Numbered from the stretch's first letter, positions 1-9,732 are shown. The stretch is 64,000 nt of DNA from Bacteroidaceae bacterium (GCA_017547585.1 JAFYPH010000058.1:1-64000), one strand, 5' to 3'. The notes: generated by a model from the sequence alone, not told the origin. A program made the numbers and translations.

Positions 1-266
1 AGAGTGTGAAAGTTTTTTTGGCGCGCCGTGGCGCGGCTAAACTTGCACACTCCCGCGTAGTCTTTCTGTGGGAAAAGTTGCTGACAAGTAGCGCCCAACC
101 GAGGGATATTTTTGCTCGCAAAAATTCGTGAGCAAAAGGGCACTACGACTGATTTTGTCTGTGCTGTGCCTTTTTGCTTACTTTTTGTGCGACAAAAAGT
201 AAGGATAGAAACAAAGGCCAATAATGTTGCAAGCAAAGATTAATGGTAAAAACTACCATAGAATAC
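1..266. other. Intergenic region dense in hairpins, no gene seen
   Basis: No credible ORF lies here. Several inverted repeats follow one another: AGTGTG at 2 with CACACT near 48-53, TTTTGCTC 110-117 with GAGCAAAA 130-137, AAAAGGGCAC 134-143 with GTGCCTTTTT 166-175, a perfect 12-bp hairpin 177-203 with a GCG loop, and ATGGTA 243-248 with TACCAT 254-259. The second and third stems share bases 134-137, so they exclude each other. A -7-like TATTTTTG lies at 107-114 on plus, without a well-spaced -33. It may be the 3' region of a gene left of the window, a small RNA, or a repeat. No function can be assigned. Confidence 0.4.
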
Positions 267-300
267 AAAAAAGAGATTGAGGAACATTTGCCCTCAATCC
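267..300 (-). terminator. Rho-independent terminator of the GH95 gene
   Basis: On the minus strand an 8-bp stem GATTGAGG/CCTCAATC with a 9-nt loop (275-299) is followed by TCTTTTTT. It sits 22 nt past the stop of the fucosidase gene and is the natural end of the operon starting near 7510. Confidence 0.75.
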
Positions 301-321
301 CCATAATATATTACAATTAAT

Positions 322-2754
322 CTACTCCTTTACAAAAGTATACTCTTTCCCGGGCTTTGTAACAACATCATACTCATAAACTTTGCGCAGCGAAGGCTGC
401 TTGGGAGTAATCTCGCCAGAGACACGAGGCTCGGCAACTGACGCGGGAGCAAAAAGCACATTGGGACATTCACCTTCGGCGGGCTTCAGTCCCTTGCCGC
501 GAAGCGGCACATAAGAGCGCAAGCGAAGCACTCCACCCACGCGCGAATGTACACGCAGAGTCTCTACCGCACCATTTTCCCACGAGACATCGACCACAAA
601 GCCGCCACGAGCTACAAGACCTTTGACGCTACCTGTGTCCCACGCGTCGGGCAGGGCGGGAAGAATGTGCACTGCTCCATCGTGGCTCTGCAACAACATT
701 TCGGCAATGCCGGCTGTAAAGCCGAAGTTTCCATCTATCTGGAAAGGTGGATGAGCATCGAAAAGGTTAGGATAGGTGCGGCCATCGGGGTATTCGCGGG
801 TCTTGCTGTCATCGGGGAGCAGCGAGAGCATATTCTCAATGATACGGGCAGCGTGGTTACCATCGAGCATACGCGCCCAGAAGTTCACCTTCCAGCCTAT
901 GCTCCATCCGGTGGCCTTGTCGCCTCGCTGGATGAGGGTGTTGCGCGCCGCCTCGAAGAGTGAGGGGTTGCTGTACGGAGAAATCTGATTGCTTGGGTAG
1001 AGTCCGTAAAGATGCGAAATGTGGCGATGCTGGTCGCGAGGATTATCAACATCTTCGAGCCACTCTTGCAGCTGATTGTGGCGACCAATCTGCATGGGTG
1101 GCAGCTGTGCGATTACCGAAGCAAGCGTGTCGCGGTAGGCAGCATCGACGTTCAATATTTTTGCGGCAGTAAGCACGCTTGAGAGTGCATCGAAGGCTAT
1201 CTGATTGTCCATGGTGCAGCCGGCAGCTATCGAGGGGCCTGTGGGGCCATGCTCGGGAGAGAGCGAGGGGGCGGTTACCAGCCAACCGTATTTAGGATGC
1301 TTCACAAGGGAGCTTATATAAAAGTCGGCGCATCCTTTGAGCACAGGGTAATACTCGCCGAGGAACTTTTTGTCGCCGGTGAAGAGGTAGTGCTGCCACA
1401 GATGGGTGGCGAGCCATGCGCCGCCGTTGGGCCACATTCCATAATAGGCTGCATCGACAGGGCCTGCCACGCGCCAAAGGTCGGTATTGTGGTGGGCCAC
1501 CCACCCTTTTGCGCCGTAGATGGTGCGAGCAGTTTCGCTACCCGTCACAGAAAGATCCTTTATCATTGAAAATAGCGGCTCGTGCGTCTCGGCGATGTTT
1601 GCAACCTCGGCCGGCCAATAGTTCATTTCTGTGTTTATGTTTATAGTGTATTTGCTGTCCCAGGGCGCGTGCATGCTCTCGTTCCAAATGCCCTGCAGGG
1701 TCGCAGGCTGTCCGCCCGGCTGCGAGGAGCTTATGAGCAGATAGCGACCATACTGGAACATAAGCGCCACCAATTGACGGTCGCCACCTTTGTGGTAGTT
1801 GCGCACACGCTCGTCGGTGGGCATCTTCGATTCCCCACTCGCGGGGAGCGCAAGGCTCACGCGGTCGAACTGTTTTTTGTAGGCCTTCACATGGGCCTTG
1901 AGAGCCTTTTTGTATGAACGGTCGAGGGCTTTTTCGATAGCCTCGGCCGAGCGCTGGTTCTCGTCGCCGCTAACATCTTTGTAATTTACATAGTTGGTGG
2001 CGGCAGAAATATAGATAGTGGCCGCCGTTGCATTGCTGACATTCAATTTATCGCCCGCGCCACGAACATCGCCGTCACTCACTACACGCACACGGCACTC
2101 GGCGCGCAGCGCAGCGGGGATTCCCTCTTGTTCCACTCCGCCACAGCGCATAATAAGTTGCTCGCCATCGGCCGCAATAGCGGCCTTAAAGGGGGTGCGG
2201 AAAGAGAGTCCGAAGTTTAGAGCATCGGCCTTGTCGGCCTCGATGCGCATGATAATAACATCGTCGGCAAGCGACGCAAAGAGTGTGCGACGATACTCTA
2301 CCCCGCCCACTTTGTAGGCGGTTGTTGCGACAGCATTGCTTATGTTAAGTTCACGCGAATAGTCGGTATCTGCCTTGTGACCGGGAAAGTGCATCATCAG
2401 CGAGCCCAACGTAAGGTAGCGCATTCCATGCTGTCCGGTGAAGGCTGCGCGGTCGATGAGTCCCTGAGCCTCGCCGAAACGACCAGCGAAGATGAGCGAG
2501 CGTATATTTGCAAGATTTTCGCGCAACTTGGGGTTATTGTTATTGTGCGGACCTCCTGCCCAAAAAGTCTCTTCGTTGAGCTGAAGCTGTTCGTACTCGG
2601 TGCCGCCATAGACCATTGCTCCCATGCGAGAGTTTCCCACAGGCAGTGCCTCGACCCACGTGCGGGCAGGAGCAGTGTACCATAATCGCAAATCTTCGGC
2701 AAAAAGTGCAACGCATATATTAAAAATGCAGAATAACGAAATTACCCTTTTCAT
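322..2754 (-). CDS. GH95 family alpha-L-fucosidase
   Basis: An 810-residue secreted glycoside hydrolase family 95 protein. An N-terminal signal peptide (about residues 1-19, hydrophobic core [13 protein letters not shown]) precedes the family start [30 protein letters not shown]. The (alpha/alpha)6 catalytic core carries the family blocks [28 protein letters not shown] and [19 protein letters not shown], which hold the acidic and Asn catalytic residues. GH95 enzymes hydrolyse alpha-1,2-L-fucosides (and some L-galactosides) in host mucin glycans, milk oligosaccharides and plant xyloglucan. It lies 28 nt after the GH116 gene, so the two are probably cotranscribed. There is no SusC/SusD pair nearby. 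Family assignment is firm; linkage specificity is inferred. Confidence 0.92.
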   Translation of the reverse strand: MKRVISLFCIFNICVALFAEDLRLWYTAPARTWVEALPVGNSRMGAMVYGGTEYEQLQLNEETFWAGGPHNNNNPKLRENLANIRSLIFAGRFGEAQGLIDRAAFTGQHGMRYLTLGSLMMHFPGHKADTDYSRELNISNAVATTAYKVGGVEYRRTLFASLADDVIIMRIEADKADALNFGLSFRTPFKAAIAADGEQLIMRCGGVEQEGIPAALRAECRVRVVSDGDVRGAGDKLNVSNATAATIYISAATNYVNYKDVSGDENQRSAEAIEKALDRSYKKALKAHVKAYKKQFDRVSLALPASGESKMPTDERVRNYHKGGDRQLVALMFQYGRYLLISSSQPGGQPATLQGIWNESMHAPWDSKYTININTEMNYWPAEVANIAETHEPLFSMIKDLSVTGSETARTIYGAKGWVAHHNTDLWRVAGPVDAAYYGMWPNGGAWLATHLWQHYLFTGDKKFLGEYYPVLKGCADFYISSLVKHPKYGWLVTAPSLSPEHGPTGPSIAAGCTMDNQIAFDALSSVLTAAKILNVDAAYRDTLASVIAQLPPMQIGRHNQLQEWLEDVDNPRDQHRHISHLYGLYPSNQISPYSNPSLFEAARNTLIQRGDKATGWSIGWKVNFWARMLDGNHAARIIENMLSLLPDDSKTREYPDGRTYPNLFDAHPPFQIDGNFGFTAGIAEMLLQSHDGAVHILPALPDAWDTGSVKGLVARGGFVVDVSWENGAVETLRVHSRVGGVLRLRSYVPLRGKGLKPAEGECPNVLFAPASVAEPRVSGEITPKQPSLRKVYEYDVVTKPGKEYTFVKE

Positions 2755-2782
2755 AGTCCTACAACATTTATATTATCAAATA

Positions 2783-5332
2783 TCAAAGTTTTATTTTCAG
2801 GATATCACCTTTTTTAAGTTTACCGGCAGTGACCTTTTGGTGTTTTTCGCCGATGGAAATTTCTTTTATGGACAGTTCGCCATATAACACCTCTAAAGTG
2901 ACATTTTTCTTCGTAACCTTGCAGATGCCCCACGAGTAGCCATTGCTCCAGAAATATTCTCCGGGCCTGTCGGTAAAATGTATCTTCTGCTCAACACCCG
3001 AATAGTGGAAGTCGCTCCATGCAATAATCGCTCCCCAGCTAGCCATTGAACGTGCATAGTGGTGACCGCACTCAGGCTCACTGAAGGGATTACGCTTGGC
3101 ACCGTCGTGACGATCGCGAATGGATTTTATACATTTTAATGCATTGTCCTCCATTCCCTCGTACAACATTCCCACGGCGGCGCAATATTCAAAGCCCGTC
3201 ATTACTTCGGCAAAATATGGGAACGGCACTTTCAATCGTCCTTTCGGCCACGAGGCCATCAGAAGCCCCGACTCGTTGCCCATTGCATAGGAACGGTTAT
3301 TATTGAAATGACGGCTGAAGTCGGGCATATAATTATATTTCATTATGCTCTGCAAGGTGGTGTGTATATTATCCTCCTTTCCCAAATATCCCAAGCCGCA
3401 GATGTGTGCCATATATTGCCCCACCAACTGATCGACAAGGCAACCTTTACCCAATTGGAACGATGGAATTTTCTCTGAATCGTTATCTGTGTCAATAAAC
3501 TCAAATGTCGATGGAGAGGTTATTTTATGCTCGTAATACTCGCCATTGAACAAATTTGCATCCATCCAACCGGAACCTTGCTCGAAAAGCCTTTTACATT
3601 TATCGGCAAAAGCATTGTCACCCATGGCTGTGGCCATTTCCGCAGCTGCACGCAAAGCACCCATATACCAAAAACCCATTTGAGGATTGGGACCATAGTA
3701 ATTTACATCCATAGTATTGTGTTGCGAGCCCTCCATGACTCCATCTTGGTTGCCGTCCCATCCTTTTTCCACCCAGGCATATGAAAGGACCTTTTTCACC
3801 TGCTCCCAATTTTTATTCAGAAACTCATTGTCGCCCGACAGCTGCCAGTCGCGATAGAATTTCATAACACAACCCATCTGTCCATCTGCTGCGGCCGAAT
3901 TTCCATTTGCGGCATTCTTCAATGGCAAGGCAGCCCTGAAATTCATAAGACCATTATCTTTGGTTGCATAGTTGAATTTCACGTCGCGCATGGTTTTTGA
4001 GAGCTCCCCGAAGAGAAAAGGAGTTGCAACTTCGTAGTTCCAGACGTGTGTGCAACTGCCGGCACACGACCCAAAGCGATCCATCACTCCCTCCCAACCC
4101 ATAAGATGTCCGCTGGGAATGCGGAACACCGTCTGCGAGCGGAGTGTTGCCAAATTGAAAAGTGCAGCCTCTTTAATTACAGCAGGATAGGATGATGCGA
4201 GCAGAGCCTCGACAAATGTTAATGTCTGTTTTTCAAGCTCGGGAATCTGCGGGACAATCTCTTTTGCCGCGCCCCATGCGTCGGGATAAAGAGAGGTGTA
4301 GTAGTTGCCGACGACTTCGGACGACCAGGCTTTACGGTTGGGGAAGCTCCATGTGATAAAGAATGTAAAGGTCTTTGTGCTCTTTGCGGGCACTGTTTTT
4401 TTGACGGCAAGCGAGGCCATAGGGTCGCTGTCGACCGACTCGGATTTCTCGGTAAGCTCGCCGTCGGCACTAAAGTCGTCCCAAAAATCAAGGATAGCGT
4501 TGCTCCAATTGTCGCGACGCGATGATGTTCGGTAGGTTACTCCATCTGTCGCATTTGTGGCTATCGCCATTGTACCGTATGCAGGATCTGTTTTTTCCAC
4601 TCCGTCGGAATACATATATATGCCCGAAATCCCATCCTCGCTGCGGTAAACATTCTTATTTGCATTTGCGCCATAGGGCACATTGTCGCCTTTCCCGTTT
4701 ATTTTATATTTGCTGCCATCCTTGCCTATGAAATTGCGTGCCGAAGCGCAGATTGCCACTTCAATATCGCAATTGGTTTTGTTCTTAACTTCGTAGGAGA
4801 GTATAGCAATAGGCTTGCTGCTATACTCATCGTTGCAGGGTACAAAGGGGTTGAACCCTTTTATCCTGACAGAGACCGGAAGCTCATCATCCGATAGGTT
4901 CACCTGCCCGAATGGGTAGGCTGCATCGAAACTTGCACGTGCAAAGCGTGGCATTCCATGATGATTCACCCCGCGACCTTCGTAGTGAAGATATTCTGTT
5001 TCGTGCAATGGACCGGTAAGCAATGTTGTATGCGAGGTCCCTTTTTTACTCTTTGTATAGATGGCAAAGAAAGGGGCATTGTTACCGGTGGTGACAGTAC
5101 TGTAGTTTTTGGCAGGAGTGTTCATTATCTCCCAGTCGCGCAACTCGCCACGGCCGCCAAGAGAGACGGTTCCCGTGCCTATGCCACCCAAAGGAAGGGC
5201 TATCCTATATAAATGATTACTATCATAATGTTTCATCGATGGCCACTCACGAGGAGTCCACTCCTGCGCTGCAACACTGATACTATAAAAAACACCCAAC
5301 AAGAAAAACACCACATTGCGCATGTTTATCAT
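2783..5332 (-). CDS. GH116 family beta-glucosidase / glucosylceramidase-like
   Basis: An 849-residue protein with a signal peptide; the start could also be the Met at 5323 (MRNVVFFLL...SISVAAQ). Residues 44-70 contain ALPLGGIGTGTVSLGGRG, the hallmark of the GBA2/GH116 N-terminal beta-sandwich. The C-terminal half is the (alpha/alpha)6 domain with MEGSQHNTMDVNYYGPN, near the expected catalytic glutamate, and CGHHYARSMASWG. GH116 contains bacterial beta-glucosidases and beta-xylosidases and the human bile-acid/glucosylceramide beta-glucosidase GBA2. The protein should act in the periplasm or outside the cell. It lies 16 nt after mntP and upstream of the GH95 gene. Substrate is unknown: plant beta-glucosides, beta-xylosides and glucosylceramides are all possible. 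Confidence 0.88.
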   Translation of the reverse strand: MINMRNVVFFLLGVFYSISVAAQEWTPREWPSMKHYDSNHLYRIALPLGGIGTGTVSLGGRGELRDWEIMNTPAKNYSTVTTGNNAPFFAIYTKSKKGTSHTTLLTGPLHETEYLHYEGRGVNHHGMPRFARASFDAAYPFGQVNLSDDELPVSVRIKGFNPFVPCNDEYSSKPIAILSYEVKNKTNCDIEVAICASARNFIGKDGSKYKINGKGDNVPYGANANKNVYRSEDGISGIYMYSDGVEKTDPAYGTMAIATNATDGVTYRTSSRRDNWSNAILDFWDDFSADGELTEKSESVDSDPMASLAVKKTVPAKSTKTFTFFITWSFPNRKAWSSEVVGNYYTSLYPDAWGAAKEIVPQIPELEKQTLTFVEALLASSYPAVIKEAALFNLATLRSQTVFRIPSGHLMGWEGVMDRFGSCAGSCTHVWNYEVATPFLFGELSKTMRDVKFNYATKDNGLMNFRAALPLKNAANGNSAAADGQMGCVMKFYRDWQLSGDNEFLNKNWEQVKKVLSYAWVEKGWDGNQDGVMEGSQHNTMDVNYYGPNPQMGFWYMGALRAAAEMATAMGDNAFADKCKRLFEQGSGWMDANLFNGEYYEHKITSPSTFEFIDTDNDSEKIPSFQLGKGCLVDQLVGQYMAHICGLGYLGKEDNIHTTLQSIMKYNYMPDFSRHFNNNRSYAMGNESGLLMASWPKGRLKVPFPYFAEVMTGFEYCAAVGMLYEGMEDNALKCIKSIRDRHDGAKRNPFSEPECGHHYARSMASWGAIIAWSDFHYSGVEQKIHFTDRPGEYFWSNGYSWGICKVTKKNVTLEVLYGELSIKEISIGEKHQKVTAGKLKKGDILKIKL

Positions 5333-5348
5333 TTTTATAAGTTATATT

Positions 5349-5909
5349 TTACTGTAAAAATGTGTGTTCTACAAGAATTTTTATACCTAAAAGAAGAAGT
5401 ACGGCACCACCGAAAAACTCGGCCTTGGACTTGTAGCGGCATCCGAAAATATTGCCTATCTTCAGCCCCACTACCGAGAGCACAAAGGTTGTCGCGCCTA
5501 TGATTGCCACTGCCGACCATATTTCCACCGAGAGCACCGCGAACGACACTCCCACGGCAAGCGCGTCGATGCTGGTGGCCACAGCCATAAGAAACATTGT
5601 GCGCGCCGAAAAGTCGGGGTCGGGAACAACTTTTTCGTTCGATGCAGCCTCGCGTATCATATTCACCCCGATAATCCCCAACAGGATAAACGCTACCCAA
5701 TGGTCGACACTCTCGACGAAGCGCGAGAATGTGACGCCAAGATAAAATCCCAGCAGAGGCATCAGAGCCTGAAACCCTCCGAACCAACTGCCCACGCACA
5801 CAGAGTGGCGCGGCTTTACAGCTTGCAGCGAGAGGCCTTTGGCAATGGCTACCGCAAAAGCATCCATCGAGAGTCCGACAGCAATTATAAAAAGTTCAAT
5901 ATATCCCAT
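5349..5909 (-). CDS. mntP: Manganese efflux pump MntP
   Basis: A 186-residue inner-membrane protein with about six hydrophobic segments arranged as two DUF204 half-repeats. Each half has the diagnostic Asp motif: GLSMDAFAVAIAKG near residue 13 and ATSIDALAVGVSFA near residue 111. MntP exports excess Mn(II) and protects against manganese toxicity. The start is 3 nt after the nitroreductase stop, so translation is probably coupled. MntP genes in other phyla often carry a yybP-ykoY riboswitch; there is no room for one here, so regulation would come from the operon promoter. Confidence 0.93.
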   Translation of the reverse strand: MGYIELFIIAVGLSMDAFAVAIAKGLSLQAVKPRHSVCVGSWFGGFQALMPLLGFYLGVTFSRFVESVDHWVAFILLGIIGVNMIREAASNEKVVPDPDFSARTMFLMAVATSIDALAVGVSFAVLSVEIWSAVAIIGATTFVLSVVGLKIGNIFGCRYKSKAEFFGGAVLLLLGIKILVEHTFLQ

Positions 5910-5912
5910 TAT

Positions 5913-6554
5913 CTATTTAATAATCAAATTGTCCACGCGCAGTTTGGGCACATAGTGTACCCCATCGTTGCGGTAATATTTTTTATCCTCGCCCTCGTCA
6001 ATATCTACCAATCTTATATCCTCGCAGCTGCGACCTATGGCGAGCACCATCAGCGGCTCGTACTCCAGAGAAAATTCGCGTTTGATGCACTCTTTGTCGA
6101 AGGCACCGATGCATATTCCCGCAAGCCCCATTTCCGTGGCGCGCAGCAGCATACTCTGGGCCGAAATTCCAAGATCGATGTAGATATTCTTATCGGGCGC
6201 AACGGTGGTGCATATTATTATAAAGGCATTGGGCTCGGTACCGGGTAGCGGCAGATGAAGGTGGGGCAATGCCCCTCCCAAACGAATGTGGGGCAGCACT
6301 TTTGCAGCCTCACTGCTGCTAACGGGGCGGAAACGGAGCACCTGCGCATTGCGCGCCGAAGGGATTTTTGTATTCACCTCTATGATGCTGCGCAGTTGGT
6401 CGTCGCGCACGATGAACGAGGAGTCGTATCCGCGACAGCTTCTGTTTTTTGCCAACAGGGCACTGAACGTGGTCGCCTGCTTGCGCGCCGCGCCTGCACC
6501 CGCCGAACGAGCCTTGTAATCCTCTAATTTCTTATCAAGATAGTTATCAGCCAT
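5913..6554 (-). CDS. Nitroreductase family flavoprotein
   Basis: A 213-residue protein of the FMN-dependent nitroreductase fold. The N-terminal motif NRSCRGYDSSFIVRDDQLRSIIEV (about 36-59), followed by IPSARNAQ, is the family FMN-binding and dimer region. The middle contains IYIDLGISAQSMLLRATEMGLAGICIGAF, the conserved helix and loop. It is cytosolic, with no signal peptide. Such proteins reduce nitroaromatics, quinones or related electrophiles with NAD(P)H; the physiological substrate is not evident. The start overlaps the end of the 5'-nucleotidase gene by 8 nt, showing cotranscription. Confidence 0.88.
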   Translation of the reverse strand: MADNYLDKKLEDYKARSAGAGAARKQATTFSALLAKNRSCRGYDSSFIVRDDQLRSIIEVNTKIPSARNAQVLRFRPVSSSEAAKVLPHIRLGGALPHLHLPLPGTEPNAFIIICTTVAPDKNIYIDLGISAQSMLLRATEMGLAGICIGAFDKECIKREFSLEYEPLMVLAIGRSCEDIRLVDIDEGEDKKYYRNDGVHYVPKLRVDNLIIK

Positions 6555-7494
6555 TCTCTCGCTCCTCTTTTTCCTTAATAGCCTCGTTTATCTGCGAGGA
6601 TGAATAGTAGGGTACCTTGCCCGCAGGTACATATTTACTCGAAGTTGTAAGATGGGTATCCTGGTCGTCGAAGAAGATGTGTGCTCCGAAGGCTTTAAGA
6701 AGCTCGTCCTTGCGCAGTCCACCTAGGAAATAAGCCTCATCGACGTATACGCCCCATTTGCGCAGAGTCTTTATCACTCTGAAGTGTGAGGGGAGGCTGC
6801 GCGAGGTTACAATCGCAAGGCGCAGCGGCGAAAGCTCTATCGACGTTGGGAGACACTCTTGAATGGCCGAGAGTTTCATGAGCAATTTTGCGAAGGGACC
6901 CTCTTTCAGAGGCTCGTCAGCATGCTCTTTCTCGTATTTGTAGAAGGCCTCCATGCCCTCGCGTTTGAAGCGGCACTCCGACTCGTCGGAGAAGAGGACA
7001 GCATCGGCGTCGAAGGCAATCTTCACGCGGCTATCCTCGGGGTTGAAATCTGTGGGAGGTGCATAGATGAGTGCCGAAGCGCAGATTCCCGAGTCGATGA
7101 CACGCTGCACATCCTGCTCGTCTTTAGACAAGAACAGGTCGATGGAGAATGCATTTAAATATTTCGACAACGACTCGCCACCCGACAATGCCACGCGGGT
7201 AATGTCAAGCTCATATTTGTCGAGCGACTTCAGCATGCGCATTCCCGTCTCGGGGCTGTTGCGCGACATCACCACCACCTCTACAATGGGGCGGTTGGCC
7301 TGCTTGTTGAGTTCGAGCAGACTTTTCACAAGATAGAAGGCTGTACCCTTCTCCAGTGGCTCATCCTCGTGCTGTTCCTGATATTCGCGATATTTTTTTA
7401 TACCGTAACGCTCAAAAATCTCATTCTCTTTCTCAAGGTCGAAAAGCGCTCGCGATGAGACGCCAATGACCAATCGGCCGTCCAAATTCTCCAT
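6547..7494 (-). CDS. 5'-nucleotidase, cytosolic NT5 type I family
   Basis: A 315-residue cytosolic protein resembling the 5'-nucleotidase family related to cytosolic NT5C1. Family landmarks are GVSSRALFDLEKENEIF at residues 11-27, EVVVMSRNSPETGMRM, ALSGGESLSKYL, KIAFDADAVLFSDESE (an HAD-type acidic signature DADAV) and AHIFFDDQDTHL near the C-terminus. The expected reaction is dephosphorylation of (deoxy)nucleoside monophosphates. It is the first gene of the minus-strand operon, 27 nt from a good promoter. A role in nucleotide pool control or salvage is inferred. Confidence 0.87.
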   Translation of the reverse strand: MENLDGRLVIGVSSRALFDLEKENEIFERYGIKKYREYQEQHEDEPLEKGTAFYLVKSLLELNKQANRPIVEVVVMSRNSPETGMRMLKSLDKYELDITRVALSGGESLSKYLNAFSIDLFLSKDEQDVQRVIDSGICASALIYAPPTDFNPEDSRVKIAFDADAVLFSDESECRFKREGMEAFYKYEKEHADEPLKEGPFAKLLMKLSAIQECLPTSIELSPLRLAIVTSRSLPSHFRVIKTLRKWGVYVDEAYFLGGLRKDELLKAFGAHIFFDDQDTHLTTSSKYVPAGKVPYYSSSQINEAIKEKEERENG

Positions 7495-7520
7495 ATACTT
7501 ATAAATATTGCTTTAAAGGA

Positions 7521-7551
7521 CAAAAATAATTATTTTGGCAAACTATATCAA
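7521..7551 (-). promoter_or_regulatory. Bacteroidota-type promoter, 5'-nucleotidase operon
   Basis: Minus-strand -33 TTG (7549-7551), 20-bp spacer, -7 TATTTTTG (7521-7528). This is the consensus form used by the main sigma factor of Bacteroidota, and it fits an operon reading 7494 to 322. Confidence 0.65.
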
Positions 7552-7624
7552 CAAGAATACGTTTAAAATTTCGCCCGCGAGTGGAAATTGCGCACATTAT
7601 CGCATTTAAAGAGAAAAAAGAGTC

Positions 7625-7632
7625 TATCTTTG
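7625..7632 (+). promoter_or_regulatory. -7 element TATCTTTG for the HAD hydrolase
   Basis: TATCTTTG is followed by C, matching TAnnTTTG. The -33 region is weak (no TTG at 20 bp). It lies 25 nt upstream of the ATG at 7657, which supports that start over a longer in-frame one at 7588 that would begin before the promoter. Confidence 0.6.
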
Positions 7633-7656
7633 CAAATATTATTAACAGCAGACAAG

Positions 7657-8280
7657 ATGATAAAAAATATTATATTCGACTTTGGCGGGGTGCTTACAAC
7701 AATAGATACGAGCTGCGCAATTGAGAAGTTCAAGGCATTAGGATTGAAAGATGCCGAGAACTACCTGAATTCGTACAAGCAGACGGGAATTTTCTTTCAG
7801 CTGGAGGATGGAGCCATCGACGCCGACACTTTTGTTGCCGAACTTGGAAAATTGTGTGGCCGAGAGATCAGCTACGGCGAGGCACTCGACGCATGGATGG
7901 GATTCATTGTGAACGTGCAGGTGGAGTTTATGGAGTACCTGCAGACGCTGCGCGGAAAGTATCGTCTGGGAGTGCTGAGCAACACCAACCCCTTCTTGCA
8001 GGGCTGGGCGCGCTCGGAAAAGTTCACCGAGGAGGGCAAAAGGCTCGACGACTATTTCGACGAACTTTACCTAAGCTATCTTATGAAGTGTTCGAAGCCC
8101 GGCAAGGAAATTTACCTGAAAATGCTGAGCGATGGCAATATGCTGCCCCACGAGACTCTTTTCGTGGACGACGGCGCGAGGAACATCGAGGCTGCCGAGG
8201 CCGTGGGCATAAGAACGCTGAAGGCCGTCAATGGCGAAGACTGGCGCAAAGAGCTTGAAAAGATTCTGAGCGAAGAGTGA
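7657..8280 (+). CDS. HAD superfamily hydrolase (HAD-IA, YihX/epoxide-hydrolase-N-like)
   Basis: A 207-residue haloacid dehalogenase-fold phosphatase. Motif I is IIFDFGGVLTT at the N-terminus (nucleophile Asp in DFGGV), motif II LGVLSNTNP, motif III lysine in MKCSKPGKEIY, and motif IV LFVDDGARNIEAAEAVG. This is the subclass IA pattern of sugar-phosphate phosphatases such as YihX. The start was set at 7657 because the -7 element lies at 7625-7632 and motif I then falls at the very N-terminus as in the family. It is monocistronic. The substrate is unknown. Confidence 0.88.
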   Translation: MIKNIIFDFGGVLTTIDTSCAIEKFKALGLKDAENYLNSYKQTGIFFQLEDGAIDADTFVAELGKLCGREISYGEALDAWMGFIVNVQVEFMEYLQTLRGKYRLGVLSNTNPFLQGWARSEKFTEEGKRLDDYFDELYLSYLMKCSKPGKEIYLKMLSDGNMLPHETLFVDDGARNIEAAEAVGIRTLKAVNGEDWRKELEKILSEE

Positions 8281-8285
8281 GAAAC

Positions 8286-8315
8286 AAAAAATCCGACCCG
8301 TGGGTCGGATTTTTT
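8286..8315. terminator. Bidirectional terminator
   Basis: AAAAATCCGACCC / GGGTCGGATTTTT with a GT loop: a 13-bp stem with A and T tracts on both sides. It lies between the HAD gene (plus) and the converging DUF5723 gene (minus). Confidence 0.85.
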
Positions 8316-8329
8316 CTATCAGCAGCTGT

Positions 8330-9697
8330 TTAGAAGGGAATATTAACGCCCATATTAAAGCTTGCATTGCTCGATAGTGGAACAAACTCCTCGGTAACCT
8401 TTCCAAGCATCTGGTCCATTCCCACAAAGAGGTTGAAGCCTGTGGGGTGGATGTTGAGCATCCATCCGAAGGCGCATCCGTATGTTCCTGCAGCAACGTT
8501 CACGTTGGCCGAGAACCATTTGAGAGGAGCTACATTGGCCGAAAGACGAAAATCTGTCCAAGTGTAGTCCTCGAGGAAACGGGTGGTGTTTATAAGGCCT
8601 ACAGAGAGACGATCGTAGAAAGGCATTGTATATTCGGCCGCAAGGTTAAGCGTCGCGCCCAGCGCTTTTTTGCGTTTACCCTGGTCGCCGGCATTCTCAA
8701 GTTCGTAGAGCCCTGTAAGACCGTCGCTCAATCGCTCAAGCTCGTCCTCGAAATTATTCTCGTTATCCTCTTCGAAACTGAATTTATAGTCGTTGGTCGA
8801 AAATTTCTTGTCGCCATTGGTGGTGGCAAGTATATTGTTGTCCCACGAAATGAATCCAAGGTCGAGCAACGACGCACCGAACTTCCAATTATCATCGAGT
8901 TTATACTCGGCACCGAGGTCTACAGCAAAGCCGGCGCCCGAAATTCCAAAGCCGTCAATATCGGCACCGTTCACGTAGGGATTGCCTGAATTTTCGCTAA
9001 TCTCTGTCTCGTAGAACAATCCCTTGACACTCGCCTGCACCTGGGCATTGGTAACGGCAGTCCATCCATCCTCGCCAAGATTGAGCTGTGCCTTGTTGAA
9101 TTCCGCGTCGATATTTGCAACACCCACAAGATATTTAAGCGCAACACCCACACGCAGTCTCTCGTTAATGTTGCGCGAGTGACCGAGAGCAATCTCCACG
9201 TATGAGTTTGCGTGCATTCCAAAGTCGCTGATGTCGTAGCATTTGTTCGTCAGCCCCTCTTTCGCAAATTGGAAGAGTCCTTTGGGCAACATTGTGTAAA
9301 CGCTCGAACGTAAATTAACACCCAAAGTATTGTAACCTCCAAAGCCTTTGAATCCGGCGGACATTATCTGAATGTTCGCATCGAAGTGAAGATTGTTCTT
9401 GTCCTTTATGTTTCCAAGAAACTCGCCCGCGCTCACAGCAGGGTTGAGGAAAGTTGTAGTTTTGCCATTCTTCACATATATATAATCTTCGAGATTCAGG
9501 CTACCCCTTACTCCCAGATTCAGATTGCCATAAACGGGGAAAGAGATATAATTCTGGCTGTTGCCAATAGCGGGGTTAATCTCGTGACGATACATGTATC
9601 CATCAGTAAAATAGCCCGAAATTGTGTGCTGTGCTCTTGTCTGCGCAGCAACGAATAGCACTGCTGCAAGAGCGAGAATATATTTAATGTTTTTCAT
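8330..9697 (-). CDS. Outer-membrane protein, DUF5723 family
   Basis: A 455-residue protein with a clear signal peptide (MKNIKYILALAAVLFVAAQTRAQ). The mature part is rich in alternating aromatic strands (LNLGVRGSLNLEDY, VDLGAEYKLDDNWKFGASLLDLGF, LSVGLINTTRF) and ends in a beta-strand with a terminal Phe (FNMGVNIPF), typical of an outer-membrane beta-barrel. It resembles the DUF5723 group of Bacteroidota, distant kin of PorV/FadL-like barrels. The start was moved to 9697 since the extra 12 residues upstream lack any role and precede the signal peptide. It lies 35 nt after the lipoprotein gene, so the two probably form an operon. Function is unknown. Confidence 0.78.
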   Translation of the reverse strand: MKNIKYILALAAVLFVAAQTRAQHTISGYFTDGYMYRHEINPAIGNSQNYISFPVYGNLNLGVRGSLNLEDYIYVKNGKTTTFLNPAVSAGEFLGNIKDKNNLHFDANIQIMSAGFKGFGGYNTLGVNLRSSVYTMLPKGLFQFAKEGLTNKCYDISDFGMHANSYVEIALGHSRNINERLRVGVALKYLVGVANIDAEFNKAQLNLGEDGWTAVTNAQVQASVKGLFYETEISENSGNPYVNGADIDGFGISGAGFAVDLGAEYKLDDNWKFGASLLDLGFISWDNNILATTNGDKKFSTNDYKFSFEEDNENNFEDELERLSDGLTGLYELENAGDQGKRKKALGATLNLAAEYTMPFYDRLSVGLINTTRFLEDYTWTDFRLSANVAPLKWFSANVNVAAGTYGCAFGWMLNIHPTGFNLFVGMDQMLGKVTEEFVPLSSNASFNMGVNIPF

Positions 9698-9732
9698 TTT
9701 GTAATATTCTTTTATCCTATAATCAGTTACCA

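Noticed and set aside
5910-5912. Manganese riboswitch ahead of mntP
   Set aside because: Only 3 nt separate mntP from the upstream nitroreductase gene, leaving no room for one.
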